From an uncultured Pirellulaceae bacterium (GTDB lineage: Bacteria > Planctomycetota > Planctomycetia > Pirellulales > Pirellulaceae): a stretch of 34,214 bases of DNA. Within the stretch, counting starts at the first letter, position 1; every line of letters begins with the position of its first letter. Shown here in pieces: positions 1 to 7,786 of this stretch. The notes below the pieces were generated by a model. That model saw only the letters and a list, made by a program, of their open reading frames with translations, was not told the origin of the DNA and made no database searches. Location: contig CALKCC010000180.1 in the NCBI GenBank assembly GCA_938082855.1, positions 1 through 34,214 on the forward strand, read 5' to 3'. The position numbers and the translations under genes were made by a program.

Positions 1-736
1 CTTTTCCGAGGTGGACGACATTTTCGGCGATGTTCATTGCCAAAGCTGTTTTACCCATCGATGGCCGTGCGGCAAGGATCAGCAGTTCGTTGGCATGAAA
101 GCCTCCCATCATGCGATCAAGTTCGGTAAAGTGAGTTTCGACTCCATCCTCGGTTTGTTCGCCGCTCATACGAGCTTCCATCCGGTCCATCGCTTTATGG
201 AGGATTTCGTCCAGTTTGGAAACGCTTTGGCCTCCTCTGGCGTCCGCGATGCTATAAACCTTTTGCTCGGCCTGACTTAACAACGCTCGGCAGTCCACTG
301 CCTGTTCGTATGCTTCCCGGAGAATCTCCGTACCAACGTTGATGAGCGAGCGATAGATTGCCTTTTCGCGAACGATTTCCCCGTAGTAGACGGCATGGGC
401 TGCATTGGGGACGGCGGCGCCCAATTCGGCCAGATATTTGGTGCCACCGATCAAGTCATAAAGACTCTGCGACTTTAGCTCAGCAACCAGGAGCATCGCA
501 TCAATCTTTTTGGCATTGTCATGCATTTCAAGCATGACCTGATATAGTTTGCTGTTAGCTTCATCAAAGAAGTCATCCTTACGGACAACAAGCAAGACTT
601 CATCCATGATGTCTGGCTTAAGTAGGATACTTCCCAAAACACCTCGTTCTGCATCCAAGTCATAAGGGGGTTGGCGTTGCAGGATATCTGAGGTTTGCTC
701 AATGGCTGTGCTTCGTTTCTGTGGGGCAGTTGCCAT
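1..736 (-). CDS. dnaB: Replicative DNA helicase DnaB, N-terminal part (3' end outside window)
   Basis: Replicative helicase that unwinds the chromosome at the fork and recruits primase. Translating the minus strand from the ATG at 734-736 gives about 245 residues with no stop before the window edge. The N-terminal DnaB domain is recognisable (PPYDLDAERGVLGSIL near residue 24, then YYGEIVREKAIYRSL), followed by the linker and the start of the RecA-like motor with a Walker A motif (ARPSMGKTALAMNIAENV). The remaining motor motifs lie beyond position 1. There is no clear SD before the ATG. It is the last gene of the rpsF-ssb-rplI-dnaB group, but an intrinsic terminator separates it from rplI, so it probably has its own promoter in 737-837. 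No intein is seen in the visible part. Confidence 0.95.
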   Translation of the reverse strand, partial: MATAPQKRSTAIEQTSDILQRQPPYDLDAERGVLGSILLKPDIMDEVLLVVRKDDFFDEANSKLYQVMLEMHDNAKKIDAMLLVAELKSQSLYDLIGGTKYLAELGAAVPNAAHAVYYGEIVREKAIYRSLINVGTEILREAYEQAVDCRALLSQAEQKVYSIADARGGQSVSKLDEILHKAMDRMEARMSGEQTEDGVETHFTELDRMMGGFHANELLILAARPSMGKTALAMNIAENVVHLGK

Positions 737-837
737 AACGTTTGAGATCGTCGCGAGGAGTTAGGTAGTGATGAGCTTGGAACCCCCATTGTACCTGATT
801 AGGGAATGGGGAAAATACTTTGGAATGGTAGCTAAGT

Positions 838-890
838 AAAAAAGCCCTGCCCGCAAAGTTGCTTGATTCAAGCAGGAGTGCGGGCAGGGC
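838..890 (-). terminator. Intrinsic terminator downstream of rplI
   Basis: A perfect 12-bp inverted repeat (844-855 with 879-890, GC-rich, core GCCCTGCCCGCA) is followed on the minus strand by six T residues (complement of 838-843). A second small stem (TGCTT/AAGCA) sits inside the loop. It lies about 40 nt after the rplI stop and before dnaB, so it should end the rpsF-ssb-rplI transcript. Confidence 0.9.
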
Positions 891-928
891 CAGTATTTGC
901 AAGGTAGTCGGAGTTGACTCCCTGGTGC

Positions 929-1450
929 TTATTCGTCCCCAGCTGGTGGAACAACCCAAACTTTGAGTTCAGCAAGTTCGATATCCTGATGCAATCGAAC
1001 TTGAACAGGGAACAAGCCGTGTTCTTTAATTTGGCCATCGAGTAGAACGTGTTCGTTGTTGACCTGAATGTCTTTACCACGCAGTCCTTCGACGATCTCG
1101 GCAATGCCAACACTACCGTAGAGTACGCCTTCTTCATTAGCCTTGGATTCGATGGTGACACTTTCTTCGTTGATCTTATCAGCGATTTCACGCAATCCAG
1201 CCAAGCGAGCTTCCTGTTGTGCTCGGATCTTGGCACGGTGCTTCTCTACCATGCGTTTGTGGTGTTCGGTTGCAACCGTTGCCAGTCCCTGAGGGATGAG
1301 GTAGTTGTTTGCAAAACCAGGCTTAACTTCGACGATATCGCCTGAGTGTCCCAGGTTATCGACGGACTGGATTAGTAGCAATTCAACGCCACCATTGGGT
1401 CCCTTGGGGAGTCGCTTATAAGTTCGTTTCTTTTCCGGGCTTCTTGGCAT
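929..1450 (-). CDS. rplI: 50S ribosomal protein bL9
   Basis: Large-subunit ribosomal protein L9, which binds 23S rRNA at the base of the L1 stalk. The N-terminal domain signature is clear (VELLLIQSVDNLGHSGDIVEVKPGFANNYLIP, residues about 22-53), followed by the connecting helix and the C-terminal domain to residue 173. Compared with the usual start of L9, there is a basic extension of about 20 residues (MPRSPEKKRTYKRLPKGPNGG). The extension is in frame and has a good ATG, but no SD precedes it. It lies 42 nt downstream of ssb and is probably cotranscribed with it. The usual rpsR gene between ssb and rplI is absent. Confidence 0.96.
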   Translation of the reverse strand: MPRSPEKKRTYKRLPKGPNGGVELLLIQSVDNLGHSGDIVEVKPGFANNYLIPQGLATVATEHHKRMVEKHRAKIRAQQEARLAGLREIADKINEESVTIESKANEEGVLYGSVGIAEIVEGLRGKDIQVNNEHVLLDGQIKEHGLFPVQVRLHQDIELAELKVWVVPPAGDE

Positions 1451-1492
1451 GAGTATAGGTCACTTCAAAAAGGTAGTAATCGTTTGGTTTCG

Positions 1493-2035
1493 TTAAAATG
1501 GAATGTCGTCGTCTGCTGGCGGCATTCCCTGTTGTGCTGGAGGATCGTTATAAAATCCACCAGGTCCGTTGTCTTGTTGTGGAGGTGCTTGTTGGCTGGT
1601 GTTTCCGCCGTAATTACTTCCACCGCCGTATTGTGCTCCGCCAGTGTTATAAGAGCCTCCAGAGCCTCCGGATCCGGAACCTCCGTTGCCTCCATTTCCG
1701 CCACCTCGAGGAAGCATTTGCATCCTTTCACCGGTGACTCGCAGGCGACTGCGGCGTTGTCCTGTTTGTTTGTCGTCCCATTGGTCCAGGCGAAGTCGGC
1801 CTTCCACCATGACTCCGGAACCTTTTCCAAGGTATTGGTCGGCAACTTCGGCAGTGCGTCCCCAGAGGGTCACATCCACGAAAGTTGTTTCTTCCTGCCA
1901 TTGGCCATCCTGGCCTCGTCGGCGGTCATTCACAGCCAGTGTAATTTCGGTGACTGCGGTTTGATTACCTGTGTACTTTAATTCGACATCCCGCGTCAGG
2001 TTTCCCATCAGGATTACTTTATTAAAGCTTGCCAT
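1493..2035 (-). CDS. ssb: Single-stranded DNA-binding protein SSB
   Basis: Coats single-stranded DNA in replication, repair and recombination, and recruits partners through its acidic tail. The protein of 180 residues starts MASFNKVILMGNLTRDVELKY, a typical OB-fold beginning, and continues with WQEETTFVDVTLWGR. A Gly/Asn/Gln-rich disordered linker covers about residues 110-165. It ends in the canonical acidic tip DDDIPF. I chose the ATG at 2033-2035 because AAAGGAG lies about 8 nt upstream. An in-frame start at 2086 would add 17 residues that do not match the family. The gene sits between rpsF and rplI as in many bacteria. Confidence 0.96.
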   Translation of the reverse strand: MASFNKVILMGNLTRDVELKYTGNQTAVTEITLAVNDRRRGQDGQWQEETTFVDVTLWGRTAEVADQYLGKGSGVMVEGRLRLDQWDDKQTGQRRSRLRVTGERMQMLPRGGGNGGNGGSGSGGSGGSYNTGGAQYGGGSNYGGNTSQQAPPQQDNGPGGFYNDPPAQQGMPPADDDIPF

Positions 2036-2192
2036 TTGCCAACACTCCTTTGTTAAATTCTCAGCGTTTTGGTGACTCGATGCCAATGCGGCGCAGTTTA
2101 TCAGAGCAAAACACCAAGGGCAAGCAAATCAAAGTGATTATCCGATTGTCGCCAGGGGCGACGATCACGTTGATTGCTCAGGCCGCTACAGC

Positions 2193-2585
2193 TTATTCAG
2201 CTGCAACTTCTTCGGTTGCTTCTGATGACTCTTGTTCCGGCTCTTCTGCCGTGGATTCACCTTTGGCGTGGGCGATCAGGTGATCGACCAGGCGAGGATC
2301 AATTTTCAGAGTCAGGCTTCGCATGACGTTATCGTTGAGCTGGTTTGCTCGTTCGTATTCAGTCAGCTTGGTGCCTTCCAGACGCAGGTAAGTCAACCAA
2401 TAGGTTCCTTTACGGTTCCCGTTGATTGGGTAAGCCAGTTTCTGCTCGCTCCACAATCTTGAGACAAGGATTTCTCCGCCAAGAGAGCTTGCCGCATTGT
2501 TAATTGACTCCTGAACCCCGTGTGGGTCACGAGCGTATCGATTGGAATCGAGTATGAACATGCATTCGTATACGTTTGCAGCCAA
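2193..2585 (-). CDS. rpsF: 30S ribosomal protein bS6 (TTG start)
   Basis: Small-subunit ribosomal protein S6, which normally pairs with S18 on the platform of the 30S subunit. The 130-residue product shows YECMFILDSN near the N terminus, the conserved LAYPINGNRKGTYWL stretch and LNDNVMRSLTLKID. It ends in a Glu-rich tail (residues about 110-130), as is common for S6. The start codon is TTG at 2583-2585. AGGAG lies 8 nt upstream and the next ATG would remove the first beta strand. It is first in the rpsF-ssb-rplI run, 67 nt after pth. Confidence 0.95.
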   Translation of the reverse strand: MAANVYECMFILDSNRYARDPHGVQESINNAASSLGGEILVSRLWSEQKLAYPINGNRKGTYWLTYLRLEGTKLTEYERANQLNDNVMRSLTLKIDPRLVDHLIAHAKGESTAEEPEQESSEATEEVAAE

Positions 2586-2652
2586 TGTAAAATCTCCTAG
2601 TACTACATCACACGAATTCGGGTTTACGCCAGCCCGGACTTCGAATTTGTCG

Positions 2653-3240
2653 TTAGTTTTCGTGTGAGTTCGTATTTTGTTTTCGGTTGTATTGATTCAT
2701 ACAGAATTCAATTCCCTGCTGAACCCAATCTGCCACGGCTCCGGACGCAGAATCGACGACTTGTTTTATGTCAGGCAGTTCCGCTTTAGTGAACTTGCTT
2801 AACACATAATCTGCCGTATCCCACTGGGGAGGTGGCTGGCCGACGCCAATTCGCAATCTGGGGATTTCCTGTGTTCCCAGTTTGTTAATGATGTCTTTGA
2901 GGCCGTTTTGACCTCCGGAAGACCCTTGAGGTCGAAACCTCATCATGCCAACCGGAAGGCTGATGTCATCACAGATGACCAGTATGTCCCTGGGGGACAA
3001 TTTGTAAAAATCGCTTGCTGGCCGAACACTTCGACCGCTCGCATTCATGTACGTCATAGGACAGAGTAGCAGTCCCTTTTCCGTACCGAATTGTGTCTCA
3101 ATCACTTCGCCTTCAAATCGAGCTTTCGGTTTGCTCGACCCGTGACGTCTGGCAAGTTCTGCCAGAATCTGCCAACCCACGTTGTGTCGGGTGTCCTGGT
3201 ATTTCTTTCCGGGATTTCCCAGTCCAACGATTAGTTTCAT
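2653..3240 (-). CDS. pth: Peptidyl-tRNA hydrolase
   Basis: Cleaves the ester bond of peptidyl-tRNA released from stalled ribosomes, recycling the tRNA in the cytoplasm. The 195-residue length is typical. Family motifs are present: VGLGNPGKKYQDTRHNVGW (residues about 5-23, including the catalytic His and the conserved Asn), MTYMNASGRSV with the second conserved Asn, and ILVICDDISLPVG with the conserved Asp. It lies 52 nt downstream of rplY, the usual ctc-pth pairing, and is likely in the same transcript. Confidence 0.97.
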   Translation of the reverse strand: MKLIVGLGNPGKKYQDTRHNVGWQILAELARRHGSSKPKARFEGEVIETQFGTEKGLLLCPMTYMNASGRSVRPASDFYKLSPRDILVICDDISLPVGMMRFRPQGSSGGQNGLKDIINKLGTQEIPRLRIGVGQPPPQWDTADYVLSKFTKAELPDIKQVVDSASGAVADWVQQGIEFCMNQYNRKQNTNSHEN

Positions 3241-3292
3241 GGCACTTGGGCAAAGTGATTAAATTGTAATATCTTAACGTGGCGTCAAACGA

Positions 3293-3922
3293 TTACTCGT
3301 CTCCACCACTTTCTTCTGTTTCGTCACTTCCAGCGTCATCAGCATCATCAGCTGCACTCGCTTCTTCGGCTTCGGCTTCTTCAGCGGGAGCTGCAGGAGC
3401 GGCTGCTGCGCCACAGGTGACTACCACTGTACTGGGGTCACTTAAGAGGCTGACATTTTCAGGAAGTTCAATATCGCCCAAAGTGATGCTATCTCCGTCA
3501 TTCAGCGAGGAAACATCAGCGACAAGGCCGCTGGGAATATTCATCGCTGGTACGACAGCTGTTGTAATACGAATCACCTGATTGATGGAAGCTCCGGCAT
3601 CTCCGGTTAAAGAGATCGTCAATTCCACTTCAATCATGGCATTGGCATCCATCCGAGTTAAATCGACGTGCAGAACGGTACTTCCAAGGGCATCCCATTG
3701 GAGTTCCTGAATCTGAGCACTCTCTGTGATCGCCCCTTCAAGTTGAATGTAGGGTTGGTTATTTCGAACCGCTGAGTTGACCTGGGATTCCGGGATCGAC
3801 AGGTGAACAACGTCCTTACCCTGCCCATACAGAATCGCAGGTACCATGCCTGCCCGACGTAAACGACGAGTATTGGCTGAACCGGTTAATTCACGTGCTT
3901 CTGCTTGAAACAATTCCGCCAT
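3293..3922 (-). CDS. rplY: 50S ribosomal protein bL25, Ctc (long) form
   Basis: Binds 5S rRNA in the large subunit; the long form (TL5/Ctc type) adds a C-terminal beta domain. The 209-residue protein begins MAELFQAEARELTGSANTRRLRRAG, the standard L25 opening, with ILYGQGKDV shortly after. The second domain includes IPSGLVADVSSLNDGDSITLGDIELPENV. The last 35 residues are an Ala/Glu/Asp-rich disordered tail. The ATG at 3920-3922 is preceded by AGAGGAAG. Upstream lies a structured non-coding stretch of about 340 bp. Confidence 0.95.
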   Translation of the reverse strand: MAELFQAEARELTGSANTRRLRRAGMVPAILYGQGKDVVHLSIPESQVNSAVRNNQPYIQLEGAITESAQIQELQWDALGSTVLHVDLTRMDANAMIEVELTISLTGDAGASINQVIRITTAVVPAMNIPSGLVADVSSLNDGDSITLGDIELPENVSLLSDPSTVVVTCGAAAAPAAPAEEAEAEEASAADDADDAGSDETEESGGDE

Positions 3923-4261
3923 GGAATTCTTCCTCTTTTTAACTGATGGTTATTTGGTGTTTGATTGGTTTGGGATCTTAAACTTATCCATAATTCAATA
4001 ACTTAACACCTGTTTTTAGGTGTGAGATTGAAAACTTAAGATCGCTGCTATTCCAAGGCTAAAACTTTGGAATAACCCCTCTATAGACTTTATATAGAGG
4101 TCAAACAGATCATTTTGCCATAAAGACTGTGGATTACAAGGCCTAATGCAACGTTAGCACCCTACAGAAACCAAGATTTTTATGAGCTTTTAGCTGACAG
4201 GCAAAATGCTGAAATTTCGAGTGCAAACCGGAGTCAGATTCCGAGGTGCCGGCGGAATTTG
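3923..4261. other. Intergenic region with four inverted repeats
   Basis: No gene is visible between groES and rplY. The stretch is AT-rich and contains a series of inverted repeats: an outer pair GATCTTAA (3974-3981) with TTAAGATC (4036-4043) enclosing the hairpin ACACCT/AGGTGT (4006-4011, 4018-4023), then TATTCCAA/TTGGAATA (4049-4056, 4067-4074), then CCTCTATA/TATAGAGG (4078-4085, 4093-4100). None is followed by a long T run on either strand, so they do not look like simple terminators. They may form the 5' leader of the rplY transcript. A promoter for rplY is also expected here but is not clear. Confidence 0.5.
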
Positions 4262-4570
4262 TTAGTCGTTAGAGCGAAAAACGGCCACGATGTCATCGAC
4301 GGGCACGACAAACAGCTGATTGTCATGCTCGAATTCAACCGGAATGGCGTCTTTAGGATGAAAAAGAACTTTATCGTATTGTTTGAGCGGCATCTCATCA
4401 TCGTTTTCCACGACGGCGGAAATGGCAACAATCCGCCCGGTAATGGTAGGGATTTCAGCCGCATCGGGAAGAGCGATACCTCCACGGGTCTCACGTTTTG
4501 GTTCGTCTTTGCGAACTAAAATACGAGCTCCGATCGGTTCTACGGTTTCATACGTCTTTCGTTTTGCCAT
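4262..4570 (-). CDS. groES: Divergent GroES-type co-chaperonin (orphan)
   Basis: GroES caps the GroEL folding chamber. The product of about 102 residues has the GroES fold signature: EPIGARILVRKDEPKRE, a mobile-loop-like TRGGIALPDAAE, and a C-terminal VDDIVAVF matching the usual DDILAVI end. The middle is diverged: the roof region lacks the common YGGxEVK pattern and has IPVEFEHDNQLFVVP instead. No groEL is adjacent, so this is an extra or specialised copy. I start at the ATG (4568-4570). A TTG at 4577-4579 is possible, since GGAG lies 4 nt before the TTG and 13 nt before the ATG. The gene is inserted between prs and rplY. Confidence 0.85.
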   Translation of the reverse strand: MAKRKTYETVEPIGARILVRKDEPKRETRGGIALPDAAEIPTITGRIVAISAVVENDDEMPLKQYDKVLFHPKDAIPVEFEHDNQLFVVPVDDIVAVFRSND

Positions 4571-4730
4571 CGTGATCAAGCTACTCCGGTACTTCTAAGG
4601 ATTCGTGACTTTCCGAGGGACTAATAATAAAGAGGATTGATAGTTTTGGGGTAAGTTGAAAATTCAAGTTGACACCTTTGGCATCGAAGGGCATCGGTGC
4701 TTTCACCTAGGCGTTATCGCCAATCGACTG

Positions 4731-5687
4731 TTAGGGTTCATAGCTCGCAAAGATATCACTAATCGACTGGTCATGATGGACACGTTTGATGGCTTCTGCC
4801 AGTAAAGGAGCGACCGTCAATTGCTTGATTTTACTAACCTTACTTGCTTCCCCCAACGGGATGGTATCTGTCACGATCACACTGGTAATTGGTGAGTCTT
4901 CGAGGCGTTCTAATGCTGGTCCGCAGAAGACTCCATGAGTGGCAGCCACATGGATTTCACTTGCTCCGGCAGCCTTCACGAGTTCGGCGGCTCCACAAAT
5001 ACTGCCTGCCGTACTGATCATGTCGTCAAACATAAGTGCGACTCGGCCTTCGATGGGCCCGCCGATTAAGTTTTCCTGTGTCGTTTCCAATGCGCTGGCG
5101 CGTCGTTTGTCGACAATCGCCAGCTTGCCACCTAGTCGACGCACATGCCCAATCGCTCGCTTGATACTTCCTTCGTCCGGGCTGACGACGGCGAGGTTGT
5201 CTTCCTGAATTCCCTGGTCGATAAAGTATTTGTTCAGGACAGGGGCTGCATAAAGGTGATCGACCGGTACATCAAAGAATCCCTGAATCTGTGCGGCATG
5301 AAGGTCCATCGCCAGAACACGATCTGCGCCGGCTCGGGTGATCAGGTTGGCACATAACTTTGCCGCAATGGCAACTCGCCCTTCGTCTTTCCGATCCGAA
5401 CGAGCATAGCCAAAGTATGGGATAACGGCAGTGATCCGCGAGGCACTGGCCCGTTTGCAGCTGTCGATCATGATCAACAATTCCATCAGATTGTCATTTA
5501 CCGAGGGACTGGTGGGTTGGATGAGAAAGACATCCCTGCCACGCACGTCTTCCTCGATTTTGCAGTGACGTTCACCGTCAGGAAACGTACTGATTGTGAT
5601 TTGACCTAGAGGCAGATGTAGAAATCCACAAATGTCCTCGGCCAATTGAGGATTGGCACCACCACTAAATATCTTCAATTCGCGCAT
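4731..5687 (-). CDS. prs: Ribose-phosphate pyrophosphokinase (PRPP synthetase)
   Basis: Makes PRPP from ribose 5-phosphate and ATP, for nucleotide, His and Trp synthesis. At 318 residues it has family length. It shows FPDGERHCKIEEDVRGRDVFLIQ (substrate region), ARSDRKDEGR (ATP flexible loop), DLHAAQIQGFFD (catalytic region) and the PRPP loop FDDMISTAGS. The fourth loop position, often Asp (DDMIDTAG), is Ser here, a variant also seen in other family members. The ATG follows the TAA of the upstream uridylyltransferase gene with no gap, so the two are translationally coupled. This gives the known glmU-prs pairing. Confidence 0.96.
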   Translation of the reverse strand: MRELKIFSGGANPQLAEDICGFLHLPLGQITISTFPDGERHCKIEEDVRGRDVFLIQPTSPSVNDNLMELLIMIDSCKRASASRITAVIPYFGYARSDRKDEGRVAIAAKLCANLITRAGADRVLAMDLHAAQIQGFFDVPVDHLYAAPVLNKYFIDQGIQEDNLAVVSPDEGSIKRAIGHVRRLGGKLAIVDKRRASALETTQENLIGGPIEGRVALMFDDMISTAGSICGAAELVKAAGASEIHVAATHGVFCGPALERLEDSPITSVIVTDTIPLGEASKVSKIKQLTVAPLLAEAIKRVHHDQSISDIFASYEP

Positions 5688-6506
5688 TTAGTAACCTAGC
5701 TTTCTCATCTCGTCTTCCACCAGTTGCAGTTGCGATTGCGTATTCACGCTAAGTGCCTCACAAGGTTGAAGTACGGCTTTTGCATCTACTGATTCCCCCC
5801 GAGTTAGTAAGATCGCCGGGCAATCGGTAAGGTAGTACTCGTTTTGAGTGTTGTTGGTCTGTAATTGACTCAGAGACCATTGTAAGTGATCCGAATCAAA
5901 AACGTAGGTGCTCATGTTGACTTCATTGATCTGCCGTTGTGATTCTGTGGCATCCTTGTGCTCAACAATGCCGACGAATTGTCCTGCCTGATCTCGCACA
6001 ATTCGCCCCAAACCGTCAGGGGCATCACTGAGTAAGGAACCCAGAACGCATGCAAGAGTTTGTTCCTGCTGATAGGCTAGTAAAGCCTTAATCGAGTTGG
6101 GCTGAATCAGCGGGGAGTCTCCCGTGACAATGACGACGGGGCCTTGATGCTGAGCTAACTCTTCATGGCACATTTGCACGGCGTGACCGGTTCCCAGGCG
6201 TTGCTGCTGAGTGACGAAGGCAATATCTGATTCACCTTCGAATTCAGCACGAACCAAATCTTCCCTAAACCCCACAACCAACACGATTTTAGTCACCTGG
6301 GCATTTCGTAATGCCTCGACGACGTGCCGGACCATCGGTTTTCCACATACTGGAAACAGCACCTTGGGGAGCTCCGAATTCATTCTGGTTCCCTGACCTG
6401 CAGCCAATATGATTGCCAGTGTTTCTCCAGAGGAAACAGCGGTGGCGTTTTGATTTGCAGCGGATTCGGACATAGCTAAACGAGGTATTTCTCGTTGGCC
6501 TTCCAT
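5688..6506 (-). CDS. glmU: GlmU-type UDP-GlcNAc pyrophosphorylase, uridylyltransferase domain only
   Basis: Probably transfers UMP to GlcNAc-1-phosphate to form UDP-GlcNAc for peptidoglycan-type polymers and lipid A. The nucleotidyltransferase motifs are present: LAIILAAGQGTRMNSELPKVL (residues about 30-50), QQRLGTGHAV and VTGDSPLI, then EVNMSTYVF and NEYYLTDC. The protein ends at 272 residues, so the left-handed beta-helix acetyltransferase domain of standard GlmU (about 450 residues) is absent. It is coupled directly to prs. The start is uncertain: ATG at 6504-6506 or ATG at 6471-6473 (MSESAANQ), neither with an SD. A plain sugar nucleotidyltransferase is the alternative, but the prs linkage favours a GlmU role. 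Confidence 0.85.
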   Translation of the reverse strand: MEGQREIPRLAMSESAANQNATAVSSGETLAIILAAGQGTRMNSELPKVLFPVCGKPMVRHVVEALRNAQVTKIVLVVGFREDLVRAEFEGESDIAFVTQQQRLGTGHAVQMCHEELAQHQGPVVIVTGDSPLIQPNSIKALLAYQQEQTLACVLGSLLSDAPDGLGRIVRDQAGQFVGIVEHKDATESQRQINEVNMSTYVFDSDHLQWSLSQLQTNNTQNEYYLTDCPAILLTRGESVDAKAVLQPCEALSVNTQSQLQLVEDEMRKLGY

Positions 6507-6659
6507 GATGGACGGATCGACGGAGATAGGAAAAGGTCAGGGGCTCAAGGCATCCATGTGTAACAATATCATGCCACGAATAGAACATTCATTCTAGGGG
6601 CTATCAGTTTTGCCTCCCGTAAAAATTACTCTATCTCCTCAGACTGGAAAATCTCTTCG

Positions 6660-6689
6660 TTGACACTGTGAATAGTCTAGGTCTAGAAT
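6660..6689 (+). promoter_or_regulatory. Predicted sigma70-type promoter of argBDF
   Basis: A consensus -35 TTGACA (6660-6665) is separated by 18 bp from TAGAAT (6684-6689). It points towards argB, whose ATG is at 6811, implying a leader of about 115 nt. The surrounding 304-bp divergent gap (6507-6810) otherwise holds only the upstream region of glmU. No clear ARG box was recognised. Confidence 0.6.
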
Positions 6690-6810
6690 GACCTGTTTCC
6701 CCTGTAGCGAAGGTCTTCGGTAGTAGGGCTTATTCCCTTTTAACCGATCGCCTGGTTGCTCAAAAAGAATACAATTCCCCCGGGCTAGTCCTTTGGGGCA
6801 CTTACAAACT

Positions 6811-7683
6811 ATGCAAGACGCGATTCAAAAAGCAGATACACTCATTGAGGCATTGGGCTGGATACGCCAATTTCGTGGCAAGACCACGGTGATTAAACTT
6901 GGCGGCAGCATCATGAAGGATGAAGATGCGCTGCGACATGTTTTGGTGGATATCGTTTTCATGGAAACCGTGGGCATGCGGCCTGTTTTGGTTCATGGGG
7001 GAGGTGCGGCCATTAGCGCTGCAATGGACGAAGCAGGAATTGCTCCTAATTTCATTCATGGGCGTCGCGTGACGGATCAAAAGACGCTGGAAATTGTTGA
7101 AAGCGTTCTGGCGGGCCAAGTGAACCAGCGATTGGCCGAATTGATCGAGGAGATCGGCGGTCGGGCTATGACCCTCAACTTTGAGAGTACTCCCGTCCTA
7201 ATCGGCGAAAAACTTGACCTGCAAGTCGACGGCGAGTCCGTGGATCTTGGATTTGTTGGGCGCGTTACCGAAGTGGAACGAGCAGTCATTGAGAATCTCT
7301 GCTATGCAGGTACGATTCCTGTCATTCCATCGATGTGTCTCGATGATCAGGGGCAAAAATACAATGTGAATGCGGATACAGCAGCTACCACCGTTGCCCA
7401 ACTGCTAGGTGCGGACAAGCTGGTGTTTCTTAGTGATGTCAATGGTGTTCGGCGTGATAAGGAAGACGAATCAACGCTGATTAATTCACTTTCTGCAACG
7501 GAAGCACGCGAGCTAATTGCTTCGGGCGTGATCGATAGCGGTATGATTCCCAAAGTGGAAGCTTGCCTCGAAACGCTCGACCGCGGAGTCCAGAAAGTTC
7601 ATATTATTGATGGTCGTATTCGACATTCACTGTTACTAGAGATTTACACGAGTTCCGGGGTTGGAACGCAAATTACCAAATGA
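6811..7683 (+). CDS. argB: Acetylglutamate kinase
   Basis: Phosphorylates N-acetylglutamate, the second step of arginine synthesis. The amino acid kinase fold is clear: [14 protein letters not shown] near residue 25, [18 protein letters not shown], and [22 protein letters not shown] and [11 protein letters not shown] in the C-terminal half. The length is about 290 residues, typical. I start at the ATG at 6811 ([15 protein letters not shown]). An in-frame TTG at 6793 adds six residues with no support. First gene of a plus-strand run with argD and argF. Confidence 0.96.
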   Translation: MQDAIQKADTLIEALGWIRQFRGKTTVIKLGGSIMKDEDALRHVLVDIVFMETVGMRPVLVHGGGAAISAAMDEAGIAPNFIHGRRVTDQKTLEIVESVLAGQVNQRLAELIEEIGGRAMTLNFESTPVLIGEKLDLQVDGESVDLGFVGRVTEVERAVIENLCYAGTIPVIPSMCLDDQGQKYNVNADTAATTVAQLLGADKLVFLSDVNGVRRDKEDESTLINSLSATEARELIASGVIDSGMIPKVEACLETLDRGVQKVHIIDGRIRHSLLLEIYTSSGVGTQITK

Positions 7684-7786
7684 TCGGTTTTCGTCCATTC
7701 CGGCTGAAGCGAGCCTTGTAGACCGACCGATTCCTACTTATTTCCAATTACTTCATTACTATTAAGAAAACGAGAGGACCTGTGCC

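Noticed and set aside
475-789. Minus-strand 104-codon open frame beginning MGVPSSSL
   Set aside because: It overlaps the dnaB N-terminal domain in another frame of the same strand; dnaB has clear family motifs.
1484-1981. Plus-strand open frame of 165 codons opposite ssb
   Set aside because: It lies entirely antisense to ssb, whose OB fold and DDDIPF tail are unmistakable. It is a by-product of the Gly-rich linker coding.
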